From positions 18,086,501-18,150,500 of the forward strand of contig CM067559.1 of NCBI GenBank assembly GCA_034509755.1: DNA of 64,000 nt, written 5' to 3'. Source of the stretch: Anisodus tanguticus (Eukaryota; Streptophyta; Magnoliopsida; Solanales; Solanaceae). Below, one piece after another: positions 1 through 11,357 of this stretch. The notes under the pieces are model-generated. The model saw only the letters and a list, made by a program, of their open reading frames with translations. It was not told the origin of the DNA and made no database searches. The position numbers and the translations under genes were made by a program. Every line of letters begins with the position of its first letter. Position 1 is the stretch's first letter.

Positions 1-27
1 TTGTTTCCCTTTTGGATGAATCGTCTG

Positions 28-1400
28 TTAAATACTCTCAGGTTTGGGGCAATAAGGACTAGAAATATTCACCACTGGAGGATGAGTGATAACCTCAGGA
101 ATAACATGATAAGGTTTTAACAAGGTCACATGAAATGTAGGGTGAAGGAGCAGCCCAGGTGGAAGGGCAAGCTTATAAGCTACTGATCCAAACTTCTCTA
201 AAATCATATAGGGGCCATAGTATTTGGAAGAAAACTTATTAAACTGCTGATTGGACATAGTAACTTCTCTGTGAGGTTGTATCTTAAGGAACACTCAGTC
301 TCCTGGTACAAATTGTCTGTCTGACCTCTTCTTGTTGGCTTGTGATTCCATCCTCTGTTGGGCTCTACTCAAGTGAAACTGCAGCAGCTGGTGTTTGAAT
401 TCTCTAGTCACCGAGCTTCTATCCACTTCAGGAAAGTCAGATTCACCAGCTATATAAGGTAAGTGCAATGGAGGAGGTTGACCATACAGAGCCTCATAAG
501 GTGTGGTTTGGGTACTAGAATGGAAAGAAGTGTTATACCACCCTCTGCATATGGTAAAAACTGAAGCCAATCAGTAGGAGAGTCTGCACAATAGCACCTG
601 AGGTAAGTTTCCAAGCACCTATTCACTACTTCAGTCTGGCCATCTGATTGTGGATAGTAAGCAGCTGAAATATTTAATGTGACACCTTGGATAGCAAACA
701 GCTCCTGCCAGAACTTGCTTGTGAAAATTGGATCTCTGTCACTCACTATATCCTCAGGCATGCTATGCAATTTAAACATATTCTCCATAAACACCTTAGC
801 CAGGGCACTAGCAAAATAGGGATGAGCCAGGGCTATGAAATGGGCATATTTAGTTAGCCTGTCTACCACCACCCAAATCGCAGACTTTCCCTTCACCTTA
901 GGTAACCTCTCTATAAAATACATGCTAATACTGCCCCAAGCTACAATTTGTAGAGGTTGCAACAGTCCTGGATAAGCTGCATTTCCATTCTTGTTCTTTT
1001 GGCACACAACACACTTCTTAACATAGTCAATCACAACTTCTTTCAACCCTTTCCAATAAAATAATGATGCCACCCTCCTGTAAGTGTGATCCATGCCAGA
1101 ATGCCCACCTAGTGGTTTGTCATGCCACAATGAGAATATCTCAGTCCTGAGAGCAGGATCAGACCCCACCACCAATTTGTCATTCTTCCTCAACTGTTGA
1201 TTGATGGATGTATACCCCGGCATTTCCTCCTGATGATTCTTGAGCTTCTGGATCAATTCTTCGAGAGCATGATCAAGTTCCCAGCTGTCCATGATAGTTT
1301 GTAAAAGGTTAGTTCTCACAGTATACAATGTGAGTGCTGATAGTTCCACAGCTGGAAGCCTTGACAAGGCATCTGCTGCTATATTTTCCTTTTCCTTTTT
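28..1400 (-). pseudogene. Integrase and post-integrase region of the Ty3/gypsy element, broken
   Basis: The H-H-C-C zinc finger is present (GGHSGMDHTYRR ... CVVCQKNK). In the catalytic core the second Asp (VSDRDPIFTS) and the Glu (YPQSDGQTE) are present, but the first catalytic position reads ISMYFIERLP where the family has Asp before Phe-Ile, a GAT to TAT change near 923. The frame shifts near 570; the continuation is open from 570 to 295 (TTPYEALYGQPPP and the coiled segment after it), then 294-28 (YYGPYMILEKFGSVAYKL ... HPTFHVTLLKPY). Integrase would insert the cDNA into the chromosome; this copy could not. The next codon after 28 is a stop. Confidence 0.92.
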
Positions 1401-1426
1401 GTACTCAATATCAAAACCAAACTGCA

Positions 1427-3032
1427 TAAGCTTGGTGATCCACTATAACTGGGAACCAGTATGTAACTTCTGTTCCAACAAGAACTTAAGGGCTTTTTGA
1501 TCAGTTTTCACTGCGAAATGATTACCCACTATGTACTGCCCCCACTTAGACACAGCCATCACCAAAGCAAGCAGTTCCTTGTCATGTACTGACAAAAAGC
1601 CAAGTTCCTCCCAGATAATCCCTTGCTCAAATATGCTATTGGTCTGTGTTGTTGCATAAGAACAACTCCAATACCCAAATCATAAGCATCAGTTTCAATG
1701 GTGAAAGATTGAGAAAAATCTGATAATGCTAACACAGGTGCTGATGTCAGAGTATCCTTCAATTTTTGGAAAGCTTCAGTGGTCTGTTCTGACCACTTGA
1801 ACCCTTCTTTCTTCAAAAGATCAGTCAAGGGCTTGCTAATCTTGCCATACCCTCTAATGAACCTCCTGTAATATCCAGAAAGGCCAAGAAAACCCCTTAA
1901 CTGTCTAAAAGTGGTTGGGACAGGCCAATCTCTCACAGCTTGCACCTTCTGAGGGTCTATTTCTACACCCAGGGCTGAAATCAAATTCCCTAAATACTCA
2001 ATCTTCCTTGTAGCAAATATACATTTACTTCTCCTAGCAAACAGTTGATGTTGCTTCAATAAGTCAAAGGTGATCTTCAAATGATCTCTGTGCTCATCCA
2101 AATTCTTGTTAAACCCCAAAATATCATCAAAGAAGACCATGATAAACTTCCTCAATTGACTTTGAAAGACATGGTTCATTAATCCTTGGAAACTAGAGGG
2201 TGCATTTGTCAAGCCAAATGGCATCACCAAGTACTCATAATGGCCTGAGTGGGTCCTAAATGCAGTCTTGTGCACATCCTCTGGTGCCATTCTTATCTGG
2301 TGATATTCAGACCTGAGTTCAATCTTAGAATACCACTGTGACCCTCCTAACTCTCCCAGTAACTCCTCTATGATTGGTATGGTAAACTTATCTTTGATAG
2401 TGATCTAATTCAAGGCCCTGTAGTCCACACACATTCTCCAGGATCCATTCTTTTTACCTACCAATACTACAGGGGATGCAAAGGACTACAACTATGCTGA
2501 ATTAATCCTTGTTCCAGCAATTCTTCCACCATTTTCTCTATGATATCCTTTTGCCTAGGTGCATACCTATAAGGTCTGCTATGGACAGCTTTATAACCTT
2601 CCACTAGGGGTATGTGATGATCAAAGGAACCCCTTGAAGGTGGAAGGTGCTTAGGATCTTCAAACAGCTCCTTGTGTTCTTCTATTATATCCTCAACACA
2701 TGTAGAAGCTTCCACTAGTGTCAGTTCCATTCCATTGTCACTAACAGCTCCTTGTGTTCTTCTATTATATCCTCAACACATGTAGAAGCTTCCACTAGTG
2801 TCAGTTCCATTCCATTGTCACTATGCTCCTCCTTAGGGACAACCTTGATCATAAAAAGATGAGCAGCTTCTTCCTTCAGTTTGGGCAAAGAATCTGCCTC
2901 CACTATCTTCAAATTTTGTTCATTCCCTTGCAAGGAAATAATCTTGCCCTGATACTCAAACCTCATAGTCAAATGCCTAAAGTTGAACATAATACCCCCA
3001 AGTTCACTCAGCCATTGACATCCTAGTACCAT
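1427..3032 (-). pseudogene. Reverse transcriptase-RNase H of the Ty3/gypsy element, broken
   Basis: From right to left: the protease-RT spacer (3032-2721); RT N-terminal motifs at 2730-2467 (SRPYRYAPRQKD, then VEELLEQGLIQ); the stretch CVDYRALN followed by an in-frame TAG near 2405; the first catalytic motif read as SKIELRSEYHQ instead of the usual IDLRSGYHQ, so the first catalytic Asp is Glu; MPFGLTNAPSSFQ; the active site VFFDDIL (intact DD); then the thumb and an RNase H start with ETDAYDLGIG. A frame change near 1559 leads on to the tail DIEYKKEKENIAADALSRLP. The frameshift near 2730 comes from an 80-bp tandem duplication. Confidence 0.92.
2663..2822. repeat. 80-bp perfect tandem duplication inside gypsy pol
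   Basis: The 80 bases at 2663-2742 are repeated at 2743-2822 without a visible mismatch. Because 80 is not a multiple of three, the duplication throws the pol frame by two bases, which explains why the same peptide (LTLVEASTCVEDIIEEHKEL) occurs in two different frames either side of it. Confidence 0.95.
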
Positions 3033-3043
3033 GTCACGAGTTC

Positions 3044-3418
3044 CTAGAGGTAACAGAAGGAATCAGCTTTGAATACAGTGCTCTTTAACAACCAATCCAA
3101 CCCCTTACACATTCCTGATATGGGAATTGCATTACCATCTGCCAAGCAAGCATCATACAAATCACAAGGATCCACCCTCCATCCCATCTTGGTTGCCCAA
3201 GACTGATTAAGGAAGTTGTGGGTTGATCCAGTGTCAATCAATATATTGAAAGACCTCTGGTGGCAATATCCAGTAAGTCTTAAGGTCCTAGTTCCCTTTA
3301 ATCCATGTAGAGCATGGATGGATATCTCACAGGTTTGTGGTTCCTCAACATGTTCCACATTCACCACTTGATCATCCTGTTCTGTCAACACCTCTACTTC
3401 TTCTTCCAATTCAAGCAA
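3044..3418 (-). pseudogene. Retroviral-type aspartic protease remnant (gypsy)
   Basis: The translation has the active-site context ILIDTGSTHNFLN (Asp-Thr-Gly) preceded by the hydrophobic strand typical of gypsy proteases, and later the LADG turn. It would cleave the Gag-Pol polyprotein. The frame overlaps the end of the zinc-knuckle frame and is lost near 3044; the next open frame (3032-2721) continues the protease-RT spacer with the VLGCQWL motif usual in this position. The active-site triplet is intact, but the protein is not contiguous with gag or RT. Confidence 0.85.
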
Positions 3419-4779
3419 GAATAATGTGCCTTAGCCCTGCACACATGCCCTGGTGTATACTTCTCATTGCAAAGGAAACACAGTCCCTTGGCTCTCTTTT
3501 CATTGATCTCAGCAGGACTTAATCTTCTTCCTCTAGTTTTGTCATTCCAACTAGTAGTAGTAGTTTTTGGGAAGTGGTTAGCTGGTGTGGTGTTTGGTTT
3601 AGAATGGGTATAGGTTGTGGTGGGTGTATTGGGTCTGGGATTTGAGTCACTAGGGTAAGAAGGAGTTTTCATGGCTTTGAACTGCTTAAGGAAACTGGAT
3701 TCCTGTAGTCTTGCTAGGTGATATGCTTGAGGAAGGGAGTAGGGTTTATTAATCCTATCAGCATCTCTCAACTCAGGTTTCAACTCCTCTAAAAATATAC
3801 TAATACCATAATGGGGTTCCAGGTTAAGTTTTAAGTCTAGTCATTGCTCTATCAAAACTTTCCTGGAAATCTTTCACAGACCCTGTTTGTTTCAACCTCA
3901 ATACTTCAGCCATGGGATCATCAAACTCAACCCCAAATCGATCTGACAAAGCATACAAGTATTCTTCCCAACTAGGAGGGGTAAGGTGTTGCCTACTTTT
4001 CAGATAAGCCTTATGTCATTGCAATGCTATATCATCAAAATGCAAGGCTGCTATTGACATTTTTTGACTAGGTAACACCTCATCTAAATCAAAAAACTGC
4101 TCCACCTTAGACCACCAATCTTGAAATCCTGTTCCATTGAACCTTGGAAATTCAAACTTAAGAGTATCTGGTCCAACGGTGTGGGGTTGGTCAGGGAGAT
4201 ATCATGAGCGGTATAGAGTGGTGGAAATTTGGTTGGGGTTGTTGAGATGGACTGGGTTGAAACTGAGGTTGGCTAATAGGGTTGACACTATAATGGGTCT
4301 GACCATAATATGGTGGACTTTGGATTGGGGAAGAGGACTAGACCCTGAAATAGGTCGAATAAATTGGGGTTTTGGGTGTTGAGATTCGGAGGATTGGGAA
4401 TTCTGCTCCAATATTGAATATTAAGGTTTGGAGGAGTCGGAATTCTGGGTAGGGATGGAATTGTGGGACTTGAGCTAAGAAGATTAGTGCCATTACCTTG
4501 AAATTGAGTTGGGCCCTGTGTGGGTGAGTAAATATCTGCTTCGCTGGTCTCATGGATGACCGGTAACTTGCTCTTCTCCGACCTCCTGTCGGTGTCAATG
4601 CATTCACGCAGTTCTCGATACGATTTCTCATGTACTGACTCCATTTGCGATTGTCGAGCTGCGAAAAGATTGCTCCCTCCCCAACTATTCTGTCCAATCA
4701 GTTCAAAACTTTCGCAATATCTGATGCCATTTGATTCTCCACAGATCAGAGGATCGATGCTCTGATACCACTGATGCAA
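3394..4779 (-). pseudogene. Broken gag of the Ty3/gypsy element
   Basis: The first part (4779 down to about 4288) codes for a Pro/Asn-rich N-terminus. The middle part (about 4135-3790) reads, across stops, as a retrotransposon gag domain containing FPRFNGTGFQDWW and VEQFFDLD. The last part (3783-3394) carries a zinc-knuckle-like segment with CFLCNEKYTPGHVC. Gag packages the element RNA into cytoplasmic particles. At least two in-frame stops and several frame changes separate the parts, so no full gag can be made. The protease frame follows directly. Confidence 0.8.
4759..4770 (-). other. Primer-binding site, initiator tRNA-Met type
   Basis: The minus strand reads TGGTATCAGAGC, the 12-base complement of the 3' end of plant initiator tRNA-Met, one base downstream of the LTR end. 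This is the standard minus-strand priming site of many plant LTR retrotransposons and fixes the orientation of the element. Confidence 0.85.
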
Positions 4780-5040
4780 TTTGATAAATTTAACTAATAA
4801 AAAAGGAAGAATTAGAGAAATTAAGATAATTCTTCATTCATACCTCCAAATGGAGCTCAGATCCTTACATATACTATGTAAACTTGCCCAAAAGGACATG
4901 GACCAAAAGTGTCCAATATTAAAATACTAAGTAGGTTAATATGTAATTAACCTAACTATTATTTAAAAACCTAACGGGATTAAATTGTAATAACTAGTGG
5001 GATAAACTGTTAATGCCCAAACTATGTAACTAACTCATCA
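4772..5040 (-). repeat. 5' LTR of the Ty3/gypsy element
   Basis: On the minus strand the segment begins TGATGAGTTAG and ends TTGCATCA, giving the short inverted ends TGATG...CATCA, and is followed after one base by the primer-binding site. It is about 269 bp and AT-rich. The partner LTR lies outside the window, so the boundaries rest on the terminal TG/CA and the adjacent PBS only. Confidence 0.7.
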
Positions 5041-7067
5041 TAACCACCATGTACTCCTCCGCAAGCTCAAAGTACACTTCTCTGCCTTCTCAAAACCAAA
5101 ACACATCATTAAGAATGTGAAACGGTTAGCTTGACATTCAGAAAACAACTACAACTACAGTTCATGGCTCTTCAATTTGAGTAGGGAAAGAGAATAAATA
5201 AATGGGTCAATCCTATTTTGCCCGATCCGCCCCGCCCTGCCCAGCTAAAAAAATTCAAAAATTAAATTTTGCCCCTCCCTGCGCCGCCCCATTTATTTGT
5301 TCCCCTGCCCTGCTCTATTATGTGGTTGCCCCGCCCGGCCCCAATTGTCATCCCTATAAGATTTAGAGTACATGACCTGATGTTTAGTCATCCTAAATAT
5401 TGTCTATAACTTATCACAGGCTCCCAACAAGAGTAGGATAGTTGTATCTAGCAGGATAAGGGGCAGTAAAAACATGATTTCCTATTTCCAGAATCCACAT
5501 ATAAGGAGAAGAAGAGATGCCACAAATTATTGGAAAAAGAACCAGAAAATCTCTGGAATAATGTGATTGGCAAGGTTTATTTTAGTTCAATTGGATGGAA
5601 TAACTAATGGTCAAGTTTCCCACTATCCAATGGTCAAGTTTCCCATACAGTGTTAAGCTTAAGTGTTAAGATCATGGATGTGTTCTGTTTCAGAGCAGTT
5701 TTCCCTTTGCTTTTTTGACAAAAGCTCTTATTTCATGTTTTTCTTTTACAGCTTCTAGTATTGTGGAGACCTGTATCGTAGAGGAGAAAGGAACTGGGCG
5801 TGAGTGAAAACTGATGCATTTAATTGAGTGCATGAGTGCAATTTGTCCCCTGACTACTATGGATTTGAAGCTGGAACTTTCTAGAAAGACCATTGGCAAT
5901 TGTGATCCCATTTTGAATTCGAAAATTATGTCATCAGAAGTGGAGTTATTTCCAAGTTTCAACAATGATCTCAAAAGCTGGATGTTTTCTTTTTTGAGAA
6001 AGAGAAGCTGGATCTTTTCTTTAAATAATTCCATTGTTTTAAGTATTAGACAACCCCCCCTCAAAAAAAAAAAAACAAATTCTGAGTTTTCAGTTTACTA
6101 GACTTAAAAGTTGAGTTCTCTTTGAATTTTTGGAAGAGCTTAAATTTTAATCTTCATTCTCTTTGCGTTTGAGTTCGTGTGGTGAAATCGATCGTCACCC
6201 CAGTCGCTGCTCCACAACAGCCTTTCCAAATGGGTCCATCGGACCCTCTTCCATCTCTTGTGCCATTCTTTGATGGGTCGAAGCCCAGCATAATATCGAG
6301 TTAGTCCATTCGCATACCCGGCATCCTATCATCGTCCAGCAGTAGCAGATCCGGAAGTTACAAGAAGTGGGCCTCGAGCCCAATAGTTTGATTCTCTTTA
6401 TTCTAACTTAATATTTGCGTATTTATTTATTTGTTTGTATTAAATTACTATCACTTTACTCTGTTTTACTTTTCTCTGACTTAGTTGAATCCCCAGGTAG
6501 AAACACTTTGAGTGTGCTACTTCTGTAAAATTCCCAAAAAATTTCCCCACCCAAATTTCCCCCATCATATCTATTTTGCTCTTAGAGAATATTTCCCCCA
6601 ATTTATTTTTCTTGCGTCATTTCCTACCAGATCTGAAAGATCGATAGAAAGCCCCTAACATCGAAAAAAGAAGAGCCCCTAAACACAGTTTCTTTCGAGT
6701 TCCGACATTGTTTCCACAAACCAATATTGGAGTGCTGAATTCATCTCTTTAAGGATTTGAGCTTGAACAGTGTTTTTCAGCGTGTGAACAGGTTCTATCA
6801 GCTTGGAGTTGGTACCTCCAGTTGCCCATACTCAATATTTGTTCTTATCCTTGTAGTTAAATTTTTGCGTGATGCGTTTTATTGAATCTTGACTTTACAT
6901 TCTTGTTGTTATTCTTCTTGTCATTTGTTTTATCATTCTGGTCTGTAGCAGCCAGACTTACCTCTAGATTCTTGCTAACTTGTGCTTTAGTATTGGTTCC
7001 CGTGTGTGTTAGCGTTAACCTTTGAGTAGTATTTTTTTTTTAATAGTATTTTTTTTTGCTCTAGTGG
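5041..7067. other. Stretch without a recognised gene
   Basis: This lies between the gypsy 5' LTR and the LINE. On the minus strand a 124-codon open frame (6064-5690) with a Lys-rich end has no family I recognise, and I do not call it a gene. The segment 6530-7000 is CT-rich and could be LINE 5' leader or an old exon/UTR. The missing 3' exons of the methyltransferase gene would be expected in this direction, but I did not find them here. Confidence 0.4.
5205..5356. mobile_element. Fragment of a G/C-striped hAT-type MITE end
   Basis: The right side ends in ATTGTCATCCCTA, the reverse complement of TAGGGATGACAAT, matching the ends of the hAT MITEs elsewhere in the window. It is preceded by strings of GCCCCGCCC, GCGCCGCCCC and CCCTGCCC separated by AT-rich spacers. 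No matching left end or 8-bp target repeat was found, so this is a decayed or truncated copy. Confidence 0.4.
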
Positions 7068-7095
7068 CTTGGGTGAATGATGGTAGACTAGGGTC

Positions 7096-10022
7096 ATGTT
7101 CTCGATCGGGGACGGGGCGAGGGTTAGGGGTGATAAGTGGGGTAAGGGAGATGCTAGGCTGAGAATAGGGTCTTGGAACATTGGGACTTTAACGGGAAAG
7201 TACATAGAGCTAGTTAAGATTCTTAAGAAGAGGAGGATTAATATAGCATGTCTCCAGGAGATCAAATGGGTAGGACTTAAGACTAAGGATGTGGACGGGT
7301 ATAAGTTATGGTTCTCGGATAGGTCGAGGTATAGGAATGGGGTAGGCATTTTAGTAGACAGTGAGCTAAGGGATCAGGTGGTAGAGGTTAGAAGGGTCAA
7401 TGACAGGATGATGGCGATTAAGTTGGTAGTTGTAGGGTTCACTATGAACATTATTAATGCTTATGCGCCATAAGCAGGTTTGGACGATGTTGAGAAGAGG
7501 CGCTTTTGGGAGGATTTGGACGAGGTGGTGGGGGTATACCACCCACTGAGAAGTTATTTGTATGAGGGAATTTCAATGGACATATCGGGTCACTTCTGGG
7601 GTGTTATGACGATGTGCATGGAGGCTTTGGCCTCGGGGACAGGAATGGGGGAGGCGTCTCACTTTTGGAGTTCACTGGAGCTTTTGGGATGGTGATAGCC
7701 AATTCGAGGTTCCTGAAGAAAGAGGAGCACTTAGTGACTTTCCGTAGTTCGGTGGATAAGACTTAGATAGACTTTTTGCTCCTTAGGAAGGTTGACAACG
7801 GTCTTTGTAAAGACTACAAGATTATTCTGGTGGAGTATCTTACAACTCGACATAAGCTTTTGGTGATGAATTTGGAGATCAAGATGAAAAAAAAGAGAAG
7901 GGTTGTGAATGACAGGTTAAGAATCAAATGGGGGAGTTTGACCATGGCTAGTGAAAATGAGATGGGGGAGAGGTTGATGGCCAAGGGGCTTGGGGGAGTA
8001 GTGGGGATGCGACCGGTATGTGGGATAGGACGACCGGTATGTGGGATAGGATGACCAGTTGCATTCGAGAGGTTGCTAAAGAAGTGCTAGGGATCTCGTA
8101 GGGTAGTCGTGATGGGCATCGAGGGGACTGGTAAAGTTCAAGAGAAGGTGGAAGCGAAGAAAGCAGTGTATGCGAAATTGGTAGAAAGCAAGGATGATGT
8201 GGAGAAGTGGACGAATAAGGAACTGTATAAGATGGCGAGGAAGGAGGCAAAACTAGCGGTTTTTGAACGTCTGTATGTGGAATTAGAGGGGAAAATGAGA
8301 TAAGAAGTTGTACAGACTAGTCAAGGCGAGCGAGAAGAGGGCCCATGACTTGGATCACGTGAGGTGCATCAAGGACGAGGACGGCAAAGTACTGGTGGAG
8401 GACGTGCATATTAGGCGGAAGTGGCAGTCTTACTTCCATAAACTCTTAAACGGAAAATGAGATAGAGATATTGTGCTGGGAGATATAGAGCAATCGAAAC
8501 AAAGGAATAAAAAAAACTTTCTCTATGGCCTCCTCATTTTGAGACATTATGGCCTAGGTACCGGGATTTTGGATATTATAGAAGCATTAAGGTTGAATTT
8601 CGGAAGAACGTAGGCAAGGCAGGTTTCGAGTGGTTGACTGAGTTGTTTAACGTCATTTTTAAGACGACAAGAATGCCCGAAGAATGGAGGTGGAGTACAA
8701 TGATTCCTTTGTACAAGAACAAATGTGATATCCAGAGTTGCAACAACTATAAGAGTATCAAGCTGCTAAGCCACACTATGAAAGTTTGGGAGATGAGGTG
8801 TGTCTATTTTCGAGAACCAGTTTGGATTCATGCCGCGGCGTTCGACTACAAAAGTTATTCATCTTAGGAGGTTGGTAGAGCAGTATAGGGAGAGGAAGAG
8901 AGACTTACATATGATTTTCATCGACCTCAAGAAGGCATACGACAAAGTTCCTAGGGAGGTTCTATGGAGATGTTTGGAGGTTAGAGGTGTACATGTGGCG
9001 TACACTAGGGCTATCAAGGATATGTATGATGGAGACAAGACCAGGGTACGGACAGTAGGAGGAGACTCGGAGCACTTTCCGATGATGGGGCTGCACCAAG
9101 GATCAGCTCTTAGCCCATTCTTATTTTCCTTGGTGATGGATAGACTGACGTGACAAATCCAAGGGAAGGTATCATGGTGTATGTTATTCGCAGACGACAT
9201 AGTCCTGATTGATGAGACTCGCAGCGGAGTGAACGCTATGCTGGAGGTTTGGAGACAGACTCTGGAGTCTAAAGGGTTCAGGCTGAGTAGAACCAAGACA
9301 GAATACTTGGAGTGCAAGTTCAGTAACGGGAGCGACCTTGAGACAGGCGTGGAGGTGAGACTTGGTACTCAGGTCATTCCAAAGAAAGGAAACTTCAAGT
9401 ACCTCGGGTCTATTATCCAAGGGGAGGGAGAGAATGATGACGATGTCACACATCGTATTGGGGCAGGGTGGGTGAAATGAAGGCTCGCATCTGGAGTCTT
9501 ATGCGATAAAAAGGTGCTACTAAAACTTAAAGGCAAGTTATATAGGGCGGTGGTTAGACCGACTATGTTGTATGGGGCGGAGTGTTGATCAGTCAACACT
9601 TCGCACATCCAAAATATGAAAGTTGCGGAGATGAGAATGCTGAGATGGATGAGTGGGCATATAAAGAGGGATATGATTAGAAATGATGATATCCGAGACA
9701 GAGTGGGAGTGGCCTCGGTGGAGGATAAGATGCGGGAAGCGAGGTTGAGATGCTTTGGGCATGTGAAGAGGAGAGACACAAATGCCCCAGTATACTGTAT
9801 TTACCCTTCCTTGCAAAAAACAAACAAAAAATACGAAAAATAGGTAGTGCGGAGGTGTGAGAGGTTGGCGATGGACGGGTTCAGGAAGGGTAGAAGTAGG
9901 CCGAAAAAGTATTAGGGAGAGGTGATTAAACGGGATATGGTGCAGGTGCAACTTATTGAAGACATGACCTTAGATAGGGGGTTATGGAGGACACAGATTA
10001 GGGTAGTAGGTAGTCCAGCGTA
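7096..10022 (+). pseudogene. LINE endonuclease-reverse transcriptase, broken
   Basis: The endonuclease domain (7160-7700) shows GSWNIGTLTGK, LQEIKWVG and INAYAP; directly after the last motif a TAA (7471-7473) stands where the family has Gln. The RT region (from about 8600) shows WRWSTMIPLYKNK, ENQFGFMPRRST, FIDLKKAYDKVPRE with the catalytic Asp, GLHQGSALSPFLF, then MLFADDIVLIDE with an intact Asp-Asp. After the RT come KYLGSIIQ, AVVRPTMLYGAECW and the C-terminal RMLRWMSGH / FGHVKRRD segment. Stops and frame changes at about 7471, 7693, 8300, 8457, 9152 and 9477 prevent a complete protein. Confidence 0.9.
8011..8051. repeat. 21-bp tandem duplication in the LINE
   Basis: GACCGGTATGTGGGATAGGA occurs at 8011 and again at 8032, so the peptide RPVCGIG is read twice. 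It is local to this copy and keeps the frame. Confidence 0.85.
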
Positions 10023-10395
10023 ATCCTACTTACGCTTGCAAACTTGTAGTTGTAGTCTTATTATTGTAGGCCCGCTTAGCCTATCATACTAATAGACGCA
10101 GTATTGCTTTATAGTCCCCTGTAGTTGATTTCTGCTGCTATGTGTTCTTTAGTGTACTTTGTTTATCTTATTTACCTGCGTTAGTTACTGCTTCTTTTTT
10201 CAGAATGCGCTATCATGGCTTATTCGCTTTTGATACCAGCATTTTCATAGTGCTTTAAATTTTTTGCCTGGTCTGACCGTTTCCCTTTCTTTGCTTGTGC
10301 TTATGCTCTGTCTTGAGCCGAGGGTCTCTCGGAAACAACCGCTCTATCTATCAAGGTAGAGGTAAGGTCTGCGTACGCTCTACCCTTATCACTGA

Positions 10396-10848
10396 GAATG
10401 GAGCATAGGAAAATAAAATATTAGAACAAATTCATTGTCAGTGAATATGGACTAAATAGTAAGTAATACTTTTATTCTCAACCGCGGCGCAATTTACTTT
10501 CTGATCCTACTTAAGAACATTCAGACTTATTCACAACGATAGGAGATAAAAGAAGCAATTAAACTTGTGGATTCCAACCATAAATGAAGAGATAATCTCA
10601 ACATTAAATTAAAAAGCCATTTCACTGGAGTGCAGCCAAAGAGCTGTTTCTTTAAAATCAAACAATAAACCAGACATGGATCATCCAATTCTTATAGCAG
10701 AAAGCCCAGAAAAGCTAATGATGCAAGAACATAACTTTAAAGTACAATGAATAACATCAATAAGCATGTGTAAGTATGTCAACATAGGATGCAGAAAAGA
10801 GGAGCATTTGTTCAATGCCATATATGAATGAGAAAAAGATGTACATAC
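10396..10848. other. Intron sequence 3' of the last visible methyltransferase exon
   Basis: This follows the GTATGTAC donor of exon 5 (read leftwards). It is AT-rich and holds no exon I can recognise before the LINE 3' end. Confidence 0.5.
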
Positions 10849-11324
10849 CACATTGGTTATAACATCAAAGGTATTGTCTCCAAATGGGAGCTTAGGATTA
10901 ATGTTCAAGTCTTGAACTACATACTCCGTTAGAACCTGCAGAGTCATCCAATATGCAAGTGTCACAAATTCATCTCATCATAATGATGCTTTATCAAGTA
11001 TGGCTTCCAAGAAAGGTCCGAATTGCACAATGAAGCATTCAAACAAAGTGGCATAAAGAATATATCCATTTCAATTTTCTCCCTCTAATTCTAAATATGA
11101 CTTCAGCTTGCACCTGGTTTTTTTAAAAGCAGCAGTGAGAGAAAAAGTTCTTAAATTGCCGGTAATCTGTCAAAAATTTCCTAACAATGGCCAGCCACTT
11201 CTGGATGTTGATCAGATACAGGAGAAAAAGCTCCCACACTCAAGTGGCCACTTTGGAAAATGGTATCTTTGTCTAGTGATGACCACAATTTACAGGGCAT
11301 GGAACTCCTCGCTATCTCTTTGTG

Positions 11325-11357
<33 letters not shown>

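Larger units (their letters stand above)
1..5040 (-). mobile_element. Ty3/gypsy LTR retrotransposon, 5' part, decayed, runs off left edge
   Basis: Read on the minus strand, the order is 5' LTR (4772-5040), primer-binding site, gag, protease, RT-RNase H, integrase, and a post-integrase region cut by the window edge. This PR-RT-RH-IN order is the Ty3/gypsy order. Every domain is recognisable, but the reading frame is broken repeatedly by stops and frameshifts, including an 80-bp tandem duplication at 2663-2822. The segment after the integrase has the linker seen before a chromodomain, so a chromovirus lineage is possible; the chromodomain itself would lie beyond position 1. The 3' LTR is not in the window, so age and target-site repeat cannot be judged. 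The flank next to the 5' LTR reads TAACC. Confidence 0.93.
7068..10395 (+). mobile_element. RTE-type non-LTR retrotransposon (LINE), near full length, decayed
   Basis: A plus-strand element with an apurinic-type endonuclease region, a reverse transcriptase and a 3' region ending in the conserved stretch GGTAAGGTCTGCGTACGCTC, which is shared with two truncated copies in the window (23927-24670, 53695-53801). No LTRs are present. The left boundary is uncertain: T-rich sequence precedes ATGATGGTAGACTAGGG at 7077. The copy contains in-frame stops, frameshifts, a 21-bp tandem duplication near 8011 and a 57-bp insertion at 9791. It lies in reverse orientation to the methyltransferase gene, just beyond its last visible exon. 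Confidence 0.9.

Noticed and set aside
5690..6064. Minus-strand 124-codon open frame with a Lys-rich end
   Set aside because: No recognisable motif, no splice context that links it to the methyltransferase gene, and the start lies next to a C/A homopolymer. I could not support it as an exon.
6195..6383. Minus-strand open frame of 62 codons upstream of the LINE
   Set aside because: Short, with no domain and not in phase with neighbouring exons; chance frame in moderately GC-rich sequence.
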